NCBI GenBank assembly: GCA_963932465.1
Contig: OZ010800.1
Span: 96,243,307 to 96,307,306, forward strand
DNA length: 64,000 nt
Reading direction: 5' to 3'
DNA from: Maratus speciosus
Taxonomy: Eukaryota; Arthropoda; Arachnida; Araneae; Salticidae
Shown here: piece after piece, positions 45,963 to 57,700 of the stretch
How the letters are laid out: each line of letters opens with the position of its first letter
Numbering within the stretch: position 1 is the first letter of the stretch
The notes under the pieces: generated by a model
Database searches by the model: none
What the model saw: only the letters and a program-made list of their open reading frames with translations
What the model was told of the DNA's origin: nothing
Translations under genes and position numbers: made by a program

Positions 45963-46620
45963 GAAGGATTTCATTGAAGAAAATTAAATCATCTGGGAAA
46001 GTTTTGCATCACTTTCTTAATACAATGGATGATGTGGAATGCTTCAGAAACCTAACGCTGACACATTTGGTAGGCATCCAGATTGAATTTTTGCTACTTT
46101 TGAACCCAGACTGATCAATTGCAAGCCTGTATTTTACAAAATTTTCGAAAAGAGAGAAATTTTTAAAGTTCTATTCATTCGTTCAAAAAATGTGGAAAAA
46201 TTTCTTTTACCTCATAATGCTTTTCTATAGCAATGCAGACGATTTTCAAATTTTAGCAACCATTGAAAACCAAATGAAGCATCAGAATCATTGTTTTACA
46301 TGTTAAATTATGAATACAATATTTCCCAATAGGATGCATGGGTGTTAAATTACTTCGATTAGTTTGAAATTTATTCAATACATATGTCACACATTATAAA
46401 GTTTTTATGAAATTTTGTGTATCTGTCCGGAAAATATAAAGCATTTTAATTTTTCAATTTTTTCTCCTGTACTTCCCCAGTTGCATAGCAACCAAAACAT
46501 TTTATGGCTGTAGAAATGCAAGATTGTGTTCAGCATTAGATTTTTATAAATTGTTCTGTTGAATGTTTAGCAACAGCTGAACATTTGAAGACTTTGATTT
46601 TCATATCGGCATCACTGCTG
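45963..46620. other. No recognised content
   Basis: AT-rich sequence without a frame, repeat partner or inverted ends that I can see. Confidence 0.4.
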
Positions 46621-47250
46621 AAACTTAATTTTAAAATATAAATTATCTTTGTACTTGATAACATAGGTAAACCTTAAAAATAATTACGATAAAAATACGT
46701 CTGCCTCGTGTTTGGCACCAGTTGCGACAAGGCTGACCAGGATCTTATTATAGGTAGATGAAGGCAAGATTTTGGGCGATAAAATGCAGAGAGTCACACA
46801 CGTAACGCAGGCTTTAATTTGCATTTATTCAATTATTTATTATATTTTAATGTTAATTCTGATTTTAGGTGGTATGGTAAATAAGTTAACATATTTTTTA
46901 GTTTAAATGTGTGTAAGTAAAACTCACAGAAATATATCATTTAATTTCATACTCAAAATGTGTTTTTTTTCTGAAGTAGAAAAAAAGCACATTTTGAGTA
47001 ATGAAATTAAGTGATATACTTCTGTGAGTTTTATTGCCACACATTTAAATTTAAAAATATGCTAATAGCTTATTTACCATACCACTTAAAATCAGAATTA
47101 ACATTAAAATTTAATAAATAATTGAATAAATGCAAATTAAAGCCTGCGTTACGTGTGTGACACGCTCCACGGAATCGCCCTTTTCCATATTTTATTTTCT
47201 TGTATTGCATAACTTAGGATAAGCCTCTAAAAATAACTTTCGGCAGCCCT
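46621..47250 (+). repeat. Dispersed repeat copy 2, interrupted by a MITE
   Basis: 46621-46773 plus 47181-47250 align with the reverse complement of 41039-40864 plus 32116-32085. Landmarks are 'ataggtaaaccttaaaaata', 'gatgaaggcaa', 'tccatattttattttcttgt' and 'ataactta..aagcctctaa'. Confidence 0.7.
46774..47180. mobile_element. 407-bp foldback MITE
   Basis: Arms of about 190 bp mirror each other around 46977, with ends GGGCGAT and a longer match from GTCACACACGTAACGCAGGC inward. TTTT is present on both sides, while the paralogous copy at 40.87 kb has it once, giving an empty site (ttttccatattt without insertion). No coding capacity. The superfamily is uncertain. Confidence 0.85.
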
Positions 47251-47329
47251 GGATCATTAGTTTCCTCTATTTTTACTCTTACATAAAATATAATTTTTTT
47301 CTTGTGCCTGATAACATAGTAGGCCTGGG

Positions 47330-47820
47330 CCTTAAATCGATTTAAAGCTTACATCGGAAATCTGATTTAAACCATTGGTCTTAAATTGATTTAAGCTAAC
47401 ATCAGAAATCGCGATTTAGCCATTGGCTTTAAATCGATTTAAAAGAAAATACTGATTCAGAGCTAACATAGGAAAAACGATTTATCTACTTTGATGTATA
47501 CTACCACTTTCATGGCAAGTTGGTGTTAAATCGATTTAGGAGGAACCGATTTAAGCAAACATCGCAAACCTATATGCAATTCCGATTTAAGAAAAACAAG
47601 GCAAGCTAGTGTTAAATCAATTTAGCAGGATCAGATTTAAGCAAACATCGCAGGCCTCAATGTTTTCCAATTTAAGAAAAACAAGGCAAACTGGTGTTAA
47701 ATCGATTTAGCAGGATCCGATTTAAGAAAACATACAGACCTCAATGCTTTCCGATGTAAGGGAAAGGCGATTTAAGAGAAAGGTGATTTAAGAAAACAAT
47801 GATTTAAGTAAAATTTAATA
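47330..47820. repeat. TTAAATCGATTTAA-rich array, ~88-bp units
   Basis: Three clear units with 'caaggcaa.ctggtgttaaat', 'cgatttagcaggatccgatt' and 'aaacatcgcaggcct' at about 47510, 47597 and 47684, preceded and followed by shorter pieces of the same palindromic TTAAATCGATTTAA motif. It may be the subterminal region of a hAT-like element beginning near 'gcctgggcc' at 47325, but I found no partner end. Confidence 0.65.
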
Positions 47821-50800
47821 TTTATTTATTTTGTAAACGAGAGTCAGAGTTTGAGGCTGGAATGTGTATTTTTTTTTTTTTTTTTTTTTGGAAATTAAGC
47901 ACTTAAATGGTTGAAAGTTGAAAGGAAAAAGTAAAGTTTAATTCTTAAAATCCAAATTAATCGAATTTCAGTTTACATGCTAATGCAATCTTTAGATGAA
48001 AAATTAAGTTTTCACATATTTGAATAACATTTTAATACGTATTTTTCATTTTCTATTATTCTGTAATAAAATACCTTAAAGTAGAATCCTTCATCAAGAT
48101 TTTTTTTTCTCATTGAGTATTTATGGTTGAAAAAAAGAATAAAGTTTCATATTTAAAATCCAAATTCATCTAATTTCAGTTTTTATTTTTATGCAATCTT
48201 TTAATGAAAAATTCATTTTTCCCATGTTTGGGTAATAATATTTTAATATATATTCTTTATTTTCTATTATTCTGTAATTAATTAAAATATTTTAAAATAG
48301 TCATGCATCAGGTTTGACATCTGATTTCAACACCAGCCGCGTGGCTTGAGTATCTTGCTGAAATTGATTCAATATTTATATCCAAATTCATCAATTTTAG
48401 TTTATATTTTTATGCATTATTTTGATGAAAAATTAATTTTCATATGTTTGGGTATTATGGGAATATTTTATTTTTAATCATTATTATTTTGTAATTAATT
48501 AAAAATACTTTAATAAAGTTCTGTAATGAGTCAAGTAACTTGATTTTTACAGCAGAATGAGGGAGGGGTGGAGGGGGCATTCATTAGGTTTTTCTGCAGA
48601 TCTGCGATTTTCTGCTTATTTGACATTTTATCATCATTAAAAAGAGATATATTTTAAGATTATATTTTATTACTAATCTTACAGGGTGCCAACAGGTGAG
48701 AAAAAATCAGCAATTTCAGTAATGTGCTCCAAGACTCAATCCTTCTGCATCCACTATAGGAATGTCAGCATTTATGTTAAACAAATCTTATTATAATCTA
48801 AAAGTTAAAAAGATATAAAATTGCACCTTATTCCTCATATCTCCCCCCCCCCCTCTTTTTTTTTTTACTACTTTTCTCATCATGGTAAATGAACAGTTAA
48901 ATTCATCATTGAATGCTTTGAATCTGCTTCTGTTTACCTCAATAACTTTTTAATTCTGTGTCTGTAAAAAAAAGTGTGTGTGTGTTGTTAGCAATGAAAT
49001 GCTATTTGGGTTGGCTAGGGGAAGTTGTCGCCACACCACCCGTTAAGGAATTTAGATTGTAGCAGGCCTAACAAATCAGACCAAAAAAAAAAAAAAATCA
49101 TTTTATTTTCTATTACTTCTTAAAGAATGGGTTTATAAAATGTTTTAAAATAGGTCACTAATTTTTAAAATGGAAAAAAAACTAGTGTTTTGGGGCATTC
49201 AAAGTTAATTTTTTTTGTGTAAAATATACCTCTTTTCAAAGGTATTTGAAAAATTAAAAGTTAACTATTCTAAATAATACAGGAGGTGGGGGGGGGGGGT
49301 GCATAAAGACCATATTTTGTTACTAAAAATTAAAAAATAGGCGTCCATATTCTAAAATGCCCAGTAGCAGAAAATTCTCCAAGTGTCTGCAACAGATACT
49401 TCAGGGGCAGAAAATAATCTGCAGGTAAAATATTTTACAATTGAAGCGTTAATCAAACGATCACTTACTTTTGATGTTATTATGCATTTTATTAATTTTA
49501 CTAATAATAATCTTAAGTTTTTGTATTAAGTAATAAAGAGCCACACATAATATAAAGCAAAATAAAAATTCAATAGAAAAATATTAATTTACAAGCATTA
49601 TTAAAACTCAGTCAAGAAATGTAGTATTGAATGGTATGCTTAACACAGACAACTAATGAATGAAAGAAAACCTAATGAAAATTAAAATATATATATATTT
49701 ATTAAAATTTGAAATATTTTAATCATTAACTTATATAAAGATATCAATTTATGATTGCTCAACAGAACTCTGTTATTTTATTAATCTATAAAATAACTGA
49801 AATACGAATAAATGAATGTTAAAATAAAAAAGTTATAAGTCCATGAATGGAAGAGATGAACTCTTACTCATCAGTTTATCTACTGTTTTTGAGACAAACC
49901 ATTCCTCAATATTGTGACTCTTTCTTAAAAATTTTAAAAACTTTTTTTTCTCCAGTTGAAAAATAATCTGCAGACCTTCTCAAGAGTCTGTGACGTGCAT
50001 CGCACCAATTCTCTGCCCAGGATCTTAATTTTTTTTATAAAGAAATTTGTAAAAAAAAAAACATCAAAACTGTCTGCAAACTTTGAAAATGTTCTGTGAA
50101 CGGCGTTCACATGTTCGTCTATATTATCTGACTCTGCCGTCACAAACATTTTGTCACACCGATCATTATACAAATTTTGGTTTATTTATTTATTTTTTTT
50201 ACATTTTATATTTATTGTGCTTTATAATAAGCTAATCCACAGAAAGTTTTAAAATTTTTCAACCAAGGGAGTGTTGGATACACTCTTATATGCATCTCTT
50301 TTGTGACTAGTGTGACAAAAAGATTATTACCTTTTTTTATTAACAAAATCTATCTTTAATTTATTTCCTTTTAGCAAAATCGCACTACAAAAGGCAGTTG
50401 GTATTAACTACAGCCCTTATTTACACCAACAAAGAAGAAAAGGCTGTTTAAATAATTTTTCAGTGAAGGAAAATAACCATGTTTTTCAAGCTAAATGATT
50501 ACTTAATTTCTTACAATGTTTGAGGTCCAATTTCTAAAAGTATGTTATTGTAACAAAGAATTGCTTTCTAAATTCATATTCTACATAAAAGTAGCTTCAT
50601 CTTGACATACTGCAATTGATCATGCGTTAAACATTAAAATCTAACACCTTTGTCCACTTTTACACGGGATGGCACAGAAACATTACTTCTACAGATTTTG
50701 GGTATTAGTATTATGTTAGCCAAGTGCAAAGACAATAGTATTTTTTTCTCAGCAATAACAGCTTCTATTTTTTACTTAATGTAACTTAGAAAAAATTCTT

Positions 50801-50913
50801 TGAATATTAAAATAAAAGGTTTTGGTTTATGGTTTTATTTCTTCTAATTTATTTTTTAAATGAAATGAGTGAAAGGCATGCATTTTAAAATGTATGTAAT
50901 TATATTTTTAATG
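47821..50913. other. No gene recognised
   Basis: Low-complexity tracts (T run 47871-47889, C and T runs 48843-48866, A run 49084-49097, G run 49288-49298). Decayed parallel blocks such as 'ttcatcaattttagtttata' and 'gcaatctttagatgaaaaat' repeat at about 47955, 48165 and 48390, a degenerate ~220-bp tandem. The minus-strand frame 49934-50173 begins YNDRCDKMFV and has two later histidines; I do not recognise a family. Confidence 0.4.
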
Positions 50914-51929
50914 TACAGTAGCTCCCAAAAGTGTTTGTAGTACACTTAAGAATTTCAATAAAATAGTACTCTATCCACTGGTTAAAATTAATATTTCTGA
51001 ATGGATATTTAATAATAAGATCTACAACTTATTCTTAAACAAAACCACATAAAATATTTTTAAAACATAGTAAAACATTATTTTGAAGAAATCAATAATA
51101 AAAAAATACAAAAAAGTTACCTCACAAAAATCTCTGTACACTTTGAAAAAATCCCTATATATATTAGAATATATTGTAATATCTAGTTAAATTAGTACTT
51201 AGCAGGATCTCTTTTATCATCCACAACATCTGGAAATAGATTTCACTAGATTGTTTGTAATTTCTACATCAATGTTCATCCATAATATACTGTTTTTAGT
51301 TCACTTTTCGTTTTAATGTCCAGTCTTCTTACTCTAACCTCCAGTTCTCTCCAAATATGTTCTATTGGGTTTAAATCAGGCTATTGAGGTGGTTTTTTTA
51401 GAACTTGTCGACAATTATAGAGACACCTGAGGCAAACATTGAAATCTGTGTGCTTAAGATTGTTATCTTGATAAAGATAAAAACAAAGTTGTTTCCAATA
51501 ACCAAATTTTGGGCTGATAATTTTAAATTGTCTTTTTAAAATATTTAAAAAAAGAGCATGATTCATTATGCTATCAATACATACCAAATTACCTAGTCCT
51601 GATGCTGTCATGCACACACCCACAAGGTTAACAAGCCCACATGACACCTCCACCACATTGCTTAATTGTTTCAACTAATTTCTTAGGATTAAGTTCTTTT
51701 TTTCTTCTCCATACAGTCTATACAACAATCGGAATCAAAAATGTCATATTTGCTTTCATCTGCAAATAAGACATTATTCCAATACAATTCAGGTTTATTT
51801 ATGATTGATTTTGCAAAGGAAAGCCTAAGCTTTCTGTTTTTCGCACACAAAATTTTTTCTACAGACAGAACACCCATTTAATCCAGCTGATATCAGCACT
51901 CATCAAACAGTTTCAGGTGAAATTGAAGG

Positions 51930-52164
51930 GTTGGGTTGATTTTTGATGGCCAATTATCTACACAAGGGATATAGGCCCAGGGGGAGTGCCCTCCGTAGGG
52001 GTCTTTCTAAGGGAACCTAATCCGTATTAACGCATGGAAGATCCACGGCTCGAAGAAAACCACGAAAACTCCGAACGATTAGGCCGACGGGCACGATTGG
52101 GATCGAACCCAGCACCTCCCATCTACCAGCTTCGAGAGCAGAACCTCTCGGCCACTGGTGGGGC
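51930..52164 (-). mobile_element. tRNA-derived SINE, 235 bp
   Basis: A 16-bp target duplication CAGGTGAAATTGAAGG is present at 51914-51929 and 52165-52180. On the minus strand the element begins GGCCCCACCAGTGGCCGAGA, has tRNA-like A and B boxes, and a body ending near 'ccctgggcctatatccctt' plus a short tail. Long direct repeats of this kind come from LINE-driven target-primed reverse transcription. It is inserted in the transposase of the Tc1 element. Confidence 0.9.
52099..52154 (-). promoter_or_regulatory. Internal RNA polymerase III promoter of the SINE
   Basis: A box TGGCCGAGAGG at 52154-52144 and B box GGTTCGATCCC at 52109-52099 on the minus strand, 34 bp apart. Both fit the tRNA-type consensus. 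The wording of the A box resembles Ser/Leu-type tRNAs. Confidence 0.85.
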
Positions 52165-52861
52165 CAGGTGAAATTGAAGGAGAAATTTTTTCATTAAATT
52201 TTGTATAGCAACTTCTACAGCATTTAAACATGGATTTTTCATGATTTTTCTTATAATAAATCTCTGATCACAATCTGTTAACTTTGACAGAGGACCTTTT
52301 CTTACCTTGTTTTCAATCTGATTTTCTTCTTTAAAGTGTTTTATCACATTACTGCATGCACTGCAAAATGGGGTAAATTAACTAATTTAGCAATAGCCTG
52401 AACTGATTTACACCTACTATGATGAAAGATAATCAATTTACAAACGCTGTTAGTTGTTTCTTTATGAATACGAGCCATTATTAAATAATAAATAGAATAT
52501 TACGAAAAAAAAGCAAGCAAAAATTAAAACCAAATGATTTTTTAAACATCGCCACAAAGCAAAAAAAAAAAAAAAAAAAAAAAAAAGCAACAGACGATAA
52601 TTTTAATTATGAATTTAACAGAAAATGTTTCAGTGTACGAAGACTTTTATGGGGTATTTTTTCTCTGCCTCCTTCCATTTTCAGTTTTATATAAAAAGAA
52701 AATCAGTCAAGATACTTAAAAAAATTTTTTGGAGTGTTAATTAGAATAACATAGTGATGATGCAGAAAAATATTGGACTTCATATTCGAATTCAATTCCA
52801 GGGTTATTTCCTTTTTACTACAAATTTTTAAAGCGTACAAACACTTTTGGGAGCCACTGTA

Positions 52862-54285
52862 TAGACTTTAAATGAAAGCTACATATTTTAAATATACCTA
52901 ACGAGTGCAAGGTTTGCATTATTAATGAAATAATGCAATATAAATTATGGTGACGAGAACAACAGCTGGTGATTTATCACCTGTGACTGGTTAACATAAA
53001 AGTACTGTTTCAGTATTAATTTTATTGTAATCTGTAATAAAAACACAACGATCCATGACTTACTAATGCTCCATTGTTGGGTGATTGTTTTAAACATAAT
53101 GTACATAGAACAGGGCTCCTGAATGAATTGTGAAAAACTTTTCAGACAAGTATTAGACGAAGTATTTAGTATAAAACAGCATCGCTAGACAGAGATTATG
53201 AAACTTCTTTCTAACTGAGAATTGACTCAATTCTGAGGCATATGTGTATGTTGGAGAGGCCAGTCAGGAATGGTAGCTAGTTCTCAGATAAATAGAAGCA
53301 ATGGCAAGTACATAAAAAGACTACATAAATTTATACATTTAATTATAATGAACACTGCTTACAGTCATACTTAAGCAGATTTTACATCGCTAGAAAACAA
53401 CACATACAATTATTTTGAAAGCAATGCTAATTAATTCATCAATGATGCTAATTAATAGATAAAACCATCATCATAAAGATTTTTAAATTTATAGAACAAG
53501 GCTTTAAAATATTATGCGCGCGTGGCGTCTATAATTATCAAAAAGGGGCGCATAAAAAATTGTATAAATAAGAAAGTTACAAATTATATTATCATAATGC
53601 TGGTAAATGTTTTACGGTCTACGCCAGCTTTTTCTTCTTCTTTCTATTCCCTTATTACAGTCACTACCGTTTAAATAAATCAATTTTTTTAAATCAAAAT
53701 CTGATTAAATTAAATTTTTGAACCGAATACAAGACAAAATTTAAATCTAGATTTCGGTTTCTTCTTATTAATTTTATTGACAAAAACAGCTCATTCGCTA
53801 AGCAATTCATATCATCGGCTGAAGTTAAATTCTAAATACTTTATTTTTTATTTGGTATCGCGCATGTAGATGTAATTTTTTATGTTAAAAATGTGTTCAT
53901 TTAAGTACTTCAATATGTTATGTGGGAAAATAAGTTAAAATACGTACTTTATAAGCATCAGCAATATATTTTTAATTTGCTTATAGCAAAATTAAAGGTA
54001 GAATTTTATAAATTTTCAAAACGCACTTTTGTCAGAGAAAAAATATCTGTTACTATAGTGACATGATCACAATAGAGAGTAAAGGTGTATTGTGCTACCC
54101 GTGCGGCAAGTGATAGAGTATATTATTATATCTCCATGTATCAAGTTAGAGTACCTTTATTTTAATTGGTCGGTAAGATTTTGAACAAAACAGATTTAGA
54201 GAGCGTCCTAAATTTCATCAAAAATTGGGAAAGTCAAGTAGTTCCCGTAATTTTTTAAAAATTTAAGACACTTAAAAAAAATAAC
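52862..54285. other. No gene recognised; BEL target region
   Basis: AT-rich sequence with short 'aatcaaaatctgatt' inverted motifs near 53690. No exon or repeat partner identified. The CTATC at 54286-54290 is the left target copy of the BEL insertion. Confidence 0.4.
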
Positions 54286-54290
54286 CTATC

Positions 54291-54724
54291 TGTCAGATGT
54301 CAGATACACAATAAAACATATGATATAAATCTATAAAGGTAAGTAAAAAATACTTACCGATCCAAGGTAGGCCGCCTTCTTTAGAATCAGAACTTATTAA
54401 TTCCAGGATAGATTCGGCAATTAAAAATAATTCACATCAAGTAGTCGGAAATGAAGAAACATCTCTTTCATTTTAGATTATTTATATGGCTCACTTATAC
54501 AAAAAAAAAATATTTACATTATATACATACGATGAATTAATCTCGAATTCGTTAAAAACATGTTTGATGGGGAAAAAAACCCACATCTCCAAATCGTTCT
54601 TTCGTTCGATCTACAAAACAAAAAGTTTCTGTTGCCAAACGACAAAAATAAATAGTCCTCATTCGAAGGGAAAATGTCCAGGGAGGTCGGGAGAAAATGT
54701 CCGTGGAGGTCGTGTTTTGTAATA
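54291..54724 (-). repeat. BEL 3' LTR
   Basis: On the minus strand it starts TATTACAAAACACGACC and ends ATCTGACA. Same 434 bp as the copy at 60369-60802; I found no difference. A TATA-like CATATAAATA on the minus strand near 54484-54495 may belong to the promoter. The plus-strand 78-codon frame in both LTRs is antisense to the element. Confidence 0.95.
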
Positions 54725-54737
54725 TCCTCCCACCTTT
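54725..54737 (-). other. BEL polypurine tract
   Basis: AAAGGTGGGAGGA on the minus strand directly before the 3' LTR, where plus-strand DNA synthesis would be primed. Confidence 0.85.
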
Positions 54738-54765
54738 GAGGTTCAGTATAGTGAAACTCAAAATT

Positions 54766-57700
54766 TCATAAATTTAGTCGTTGCGGCTGTTTCAGTTTTC
54801 TACCAGCTCGAGATCGTCGATTGCCATCCTCAGGTATGGAAGACTGGTGCACAGGAGCAGGAGTGATATCCAGAGGATCAGCTACAGAAGGGGAATCTGA
54901 AGACACTGGCACAGGAGCAGTAACGCTATCCAAAGGTTCAGCTACAGAGACAGGATCTGATGACTCGGGCTCAGGAGCAGGAACAGAGACGCTATCCAAA
55001 GGTTCAACTACAGAGGCAGGATCTGAAGACTCTGGCACAGGAGCAGGAACAGAATCGTCGTCTATAGGAGCAGGAATTCTGTCTACTAAAAAAGGAGGCA
55101 TTAGTTCATTATTGATTTCAAGAGGATATAGTCTTTTAAGGGGTCTCAAAAAAGAACCCGTTTTGGTTTTAACTTTGGCTACCCGGAATTTTCCGTCTTT
55201 GCCGGGATATAGTTCTTCAATTTTTCCCAAAGGCCAATTAATACGTTTTGAATTATCGTCCCCAATTAAGACAATATCGTCTTTTTTTAACTCAGTTTCC
55301 CTATTTCTACCCGCATTTTCTCGAAGTTGCCCCAGGTATTCTATTCTAAAGCGTTTTCTAAGATCTTCTCGGATTCTTTGCTGATAAGCAAATCTTCTTT
55401 TCATTTTTGTTGAATCAATTATGTCAAATTCAGGAACTCTCGAATCTTTGATATCTTGCAAGAACATCGCGGGGGTAAGAGGATCAAGATCATCATCATC
55501 TGCGATATATGTCAGCGGTCTAGAATTGATTACACTTTCCGCGTCACATAACACAGTGTATAATTCTTCATAATTTAGGCTGGCCTTTCCAAGCACTCTT
55601 CGTAAAATACCTTTTAACATTCCTATCATGCGTTCAAAAAAACCTCCCCACCAGGGAGCTGAAGGTAGATTAAATTTCCACTGTATTTTTCGTTCAATAG
55701 CAAAATTTTGCAAGCGTTCAAAATTTATAGACTTCAATTCTGATGATGCTTTCACTAGATTTCTTCCGTTATCAGAAATAATAATAGAGGGTCTCCCTCT
55801 TCTTGAGATAAATCTTCTCATAGCTAATAGAAGATTTTCCGTTGAAAGTGAAGATACCAATTCAAGATGAATTGCGCGAAATATGGCGCACGTAAAAAGA
55901 ACTATCCAAACTTTCGAGCCATTTCTTAAAAATAACGGTCCACATAAATCGAGACCAACACTTTCAAAAATTGAAGCATCTTTGACTCGTTCTTCAGGGA
56001 GAGGGGCAGTAGGTGTCTCAGCAGGTGAGGCAGTGAATCGTCTACATGTCATGCAACTTTTTATAATTTTTCGAACTGTACGCCTGCATCTTAATACCCA
56101 AAATTGTTCGCGCAAAACTGACATTACAATTTGTATTCCTGCATGAAAAAGTTCAATATGTTTTCTTCTTATGAGCGAATAGGTAATATTATGATCGAAA
56201 GGCAGAACTATCGGATACCGGAAAGAATGGAAATCTTTTCGCATAGAGATTCGTGTTTTTACTCGAATTAGACCTTCCTCATCAGTAAAAGTCTGTAAAG
56301 AGGTATAACATGGTTTAGATTCACTTAATAAATATCTCTGAGCATATTTCAATACGACGTGTTCTGCGTGATTTATTTCCTCAGATGTTAAAATTTTCTC
56401 TAAATTTCGCTCATTCGGTGTCTTTCTGATATTTCCAAAAAATCTATACATCCAGGCAGTAACTTTTATCATTTTCAAATATGAAGATGTATTTTCATAT
56501 AACTCAATTGGAGTTTGAGAGATATTTACTGCACTGACAACTGTCTTTCTTTTTTCAGAGTTAATTATTTCAAAATCGGGATTCAAACTACTTTTTGGCC
56601 AAAATTCTTGAGGTTTTTTCAACCAATCAGGTCCCTCCCACCAGAGGGATTGTTTAAGGGATTCCGCGGAACATCCTCGGGAAGGTAGATCGGCTGGATT
56701 AAGAGTTCCAGGCACATAGTGCCAATTTTCTGGATTACTAAGAGATCGAATTTCTTTAACACGATTGTATACGAATGGAGCCCAGTTTTCACTTCTTTTT
56801 ATCCAGTACAGCGCATTACTAGAATCTGTCCAGAAAAAAGTTGGAAGATTTTCTAATTTTAAGTCGGACTTAACCCCTTTAGATAATCGTGCACCAATCG
56901 TACATGCGAGGAGTTCGAGTCTGGGGATGGTAACACATTTTAGCGGTGCTACTCTGCATCGTGCTTGGATCAGTTGACATGATGTTGATTTTTCGTTCTC
57001 ATTTCGTAAATATATGCATGTAGCATAAGCTACCTTGCTCGCGTCACAGAATACATGCAAACTTAAATCACCGATATTATCTGGGTCGCTTATTAAACAT
57101 CTAGGTATAGCAATATCTTTAAGTGAGCTCAATTGATTTTTCCATTTCTGAAATTTTTGGGCAATCGGAGTTGGTAATTCAGAATCCCAAGTTATTTTCT
57201 TTTTCCACAAATCTTGTAGAAGTATTTTGGGGAAAAGAGTCACTGGACAGGTATAACCGATGGGGTCAAAAATTTTATGAACTTCCGACAATATTTTCCT
57301 TTTAGTGATAAGTTCAACATCTTTATTAATTTCCCTTACATCTATGGAAAGAACATCTGAGGGCAACAGCCATCGTAGGCCTAAAACTGGGACAATTTTG
57401 TTTTCTGAGGAAAAATCTGGTTTCATTGAGGAGTTAGAGTAACTGTGTTCCCAACCTCTGAGGTCAAATTTAGCTTGGCTGAGAATGTATTTTGACTCTG
57501 TTATAAAATTATTGAGTTGCTTTTCATTGTCAACACTAGTGACACAATTGTCAATATAAAAGGATTCTGAAAATTTAGAAGCTGTTTCCTGCATAGAGGG
57601 AGGTGACTTTTTTAAGTGGTGTTGCAAAGTTGCTCCCAATAAATAGGGACTGCATGTAAGCCTGAAAACAACTCTTCGATGTTGGAAAATTTTCGTTTCT

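Larger units (their letters stand above)
51192..52478 (-). pseudogene. Tc1-family DD34E transposase, broken
   Basis: Starts with ATG at 52478 (MARIHKETTNSV) and ends at a TAA at 51192-51194. An N-terminal helix-turn-helix region is followed by the catalytic core: WNNVLFADESKYDIF (near 51760-51800) holds the first aspartate, YLYQDNNLKHTDF (near 51455) the second, and PDLNPIEHIWREL (near 51340-51380) the glutamate. Exactly 34 residues separate the second D from the E, as in Tc1 proteins. A TAG stop lies just before PDLNPIE, further breaks lie near 51680 and 52345, and a SINE interrupts it at 51930-52164. Catalytic residues are kept but the gene is dead. Confidence 0.9.
50916..52859 (-). mobile_element. 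Tc1/mariner-type transposon, degraded, with SINE inside
   Basis: TA at 50914-50915 and 52860-52861 flanks CAGTAGCTCCCAAAAGTGTT and, from the right, CAGTGGCTCCCAAAAGTGTT, classic Tc1 ends. The length is 1944 bp, or about 1.69 kb without the SINE and its duplicated target. It carries a DD34E transposase pseudogene on the minus strand. Confidence 0.95.

Noticed and set aside
52085..52164. Possible tRNA gene
   Set aside because: A and B boxes are present but there is no tRNA cloverleaf with acceptor stem; the 235-bp unit with a 16-bp target duplication is a SINE.
54486..54722. 78-codon plus-strand frame present in both BEL LTRs
   Set aside because: It is antisense to the element and duplicated only because the LTRs are; no domain or codon signal.
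54821..55384. 187-codon plus-strand frame rich in G, S and T
   Set aside because: Exact antisense shadow of the proline-rich repeat and C-terminus of the BEL polyprotein.
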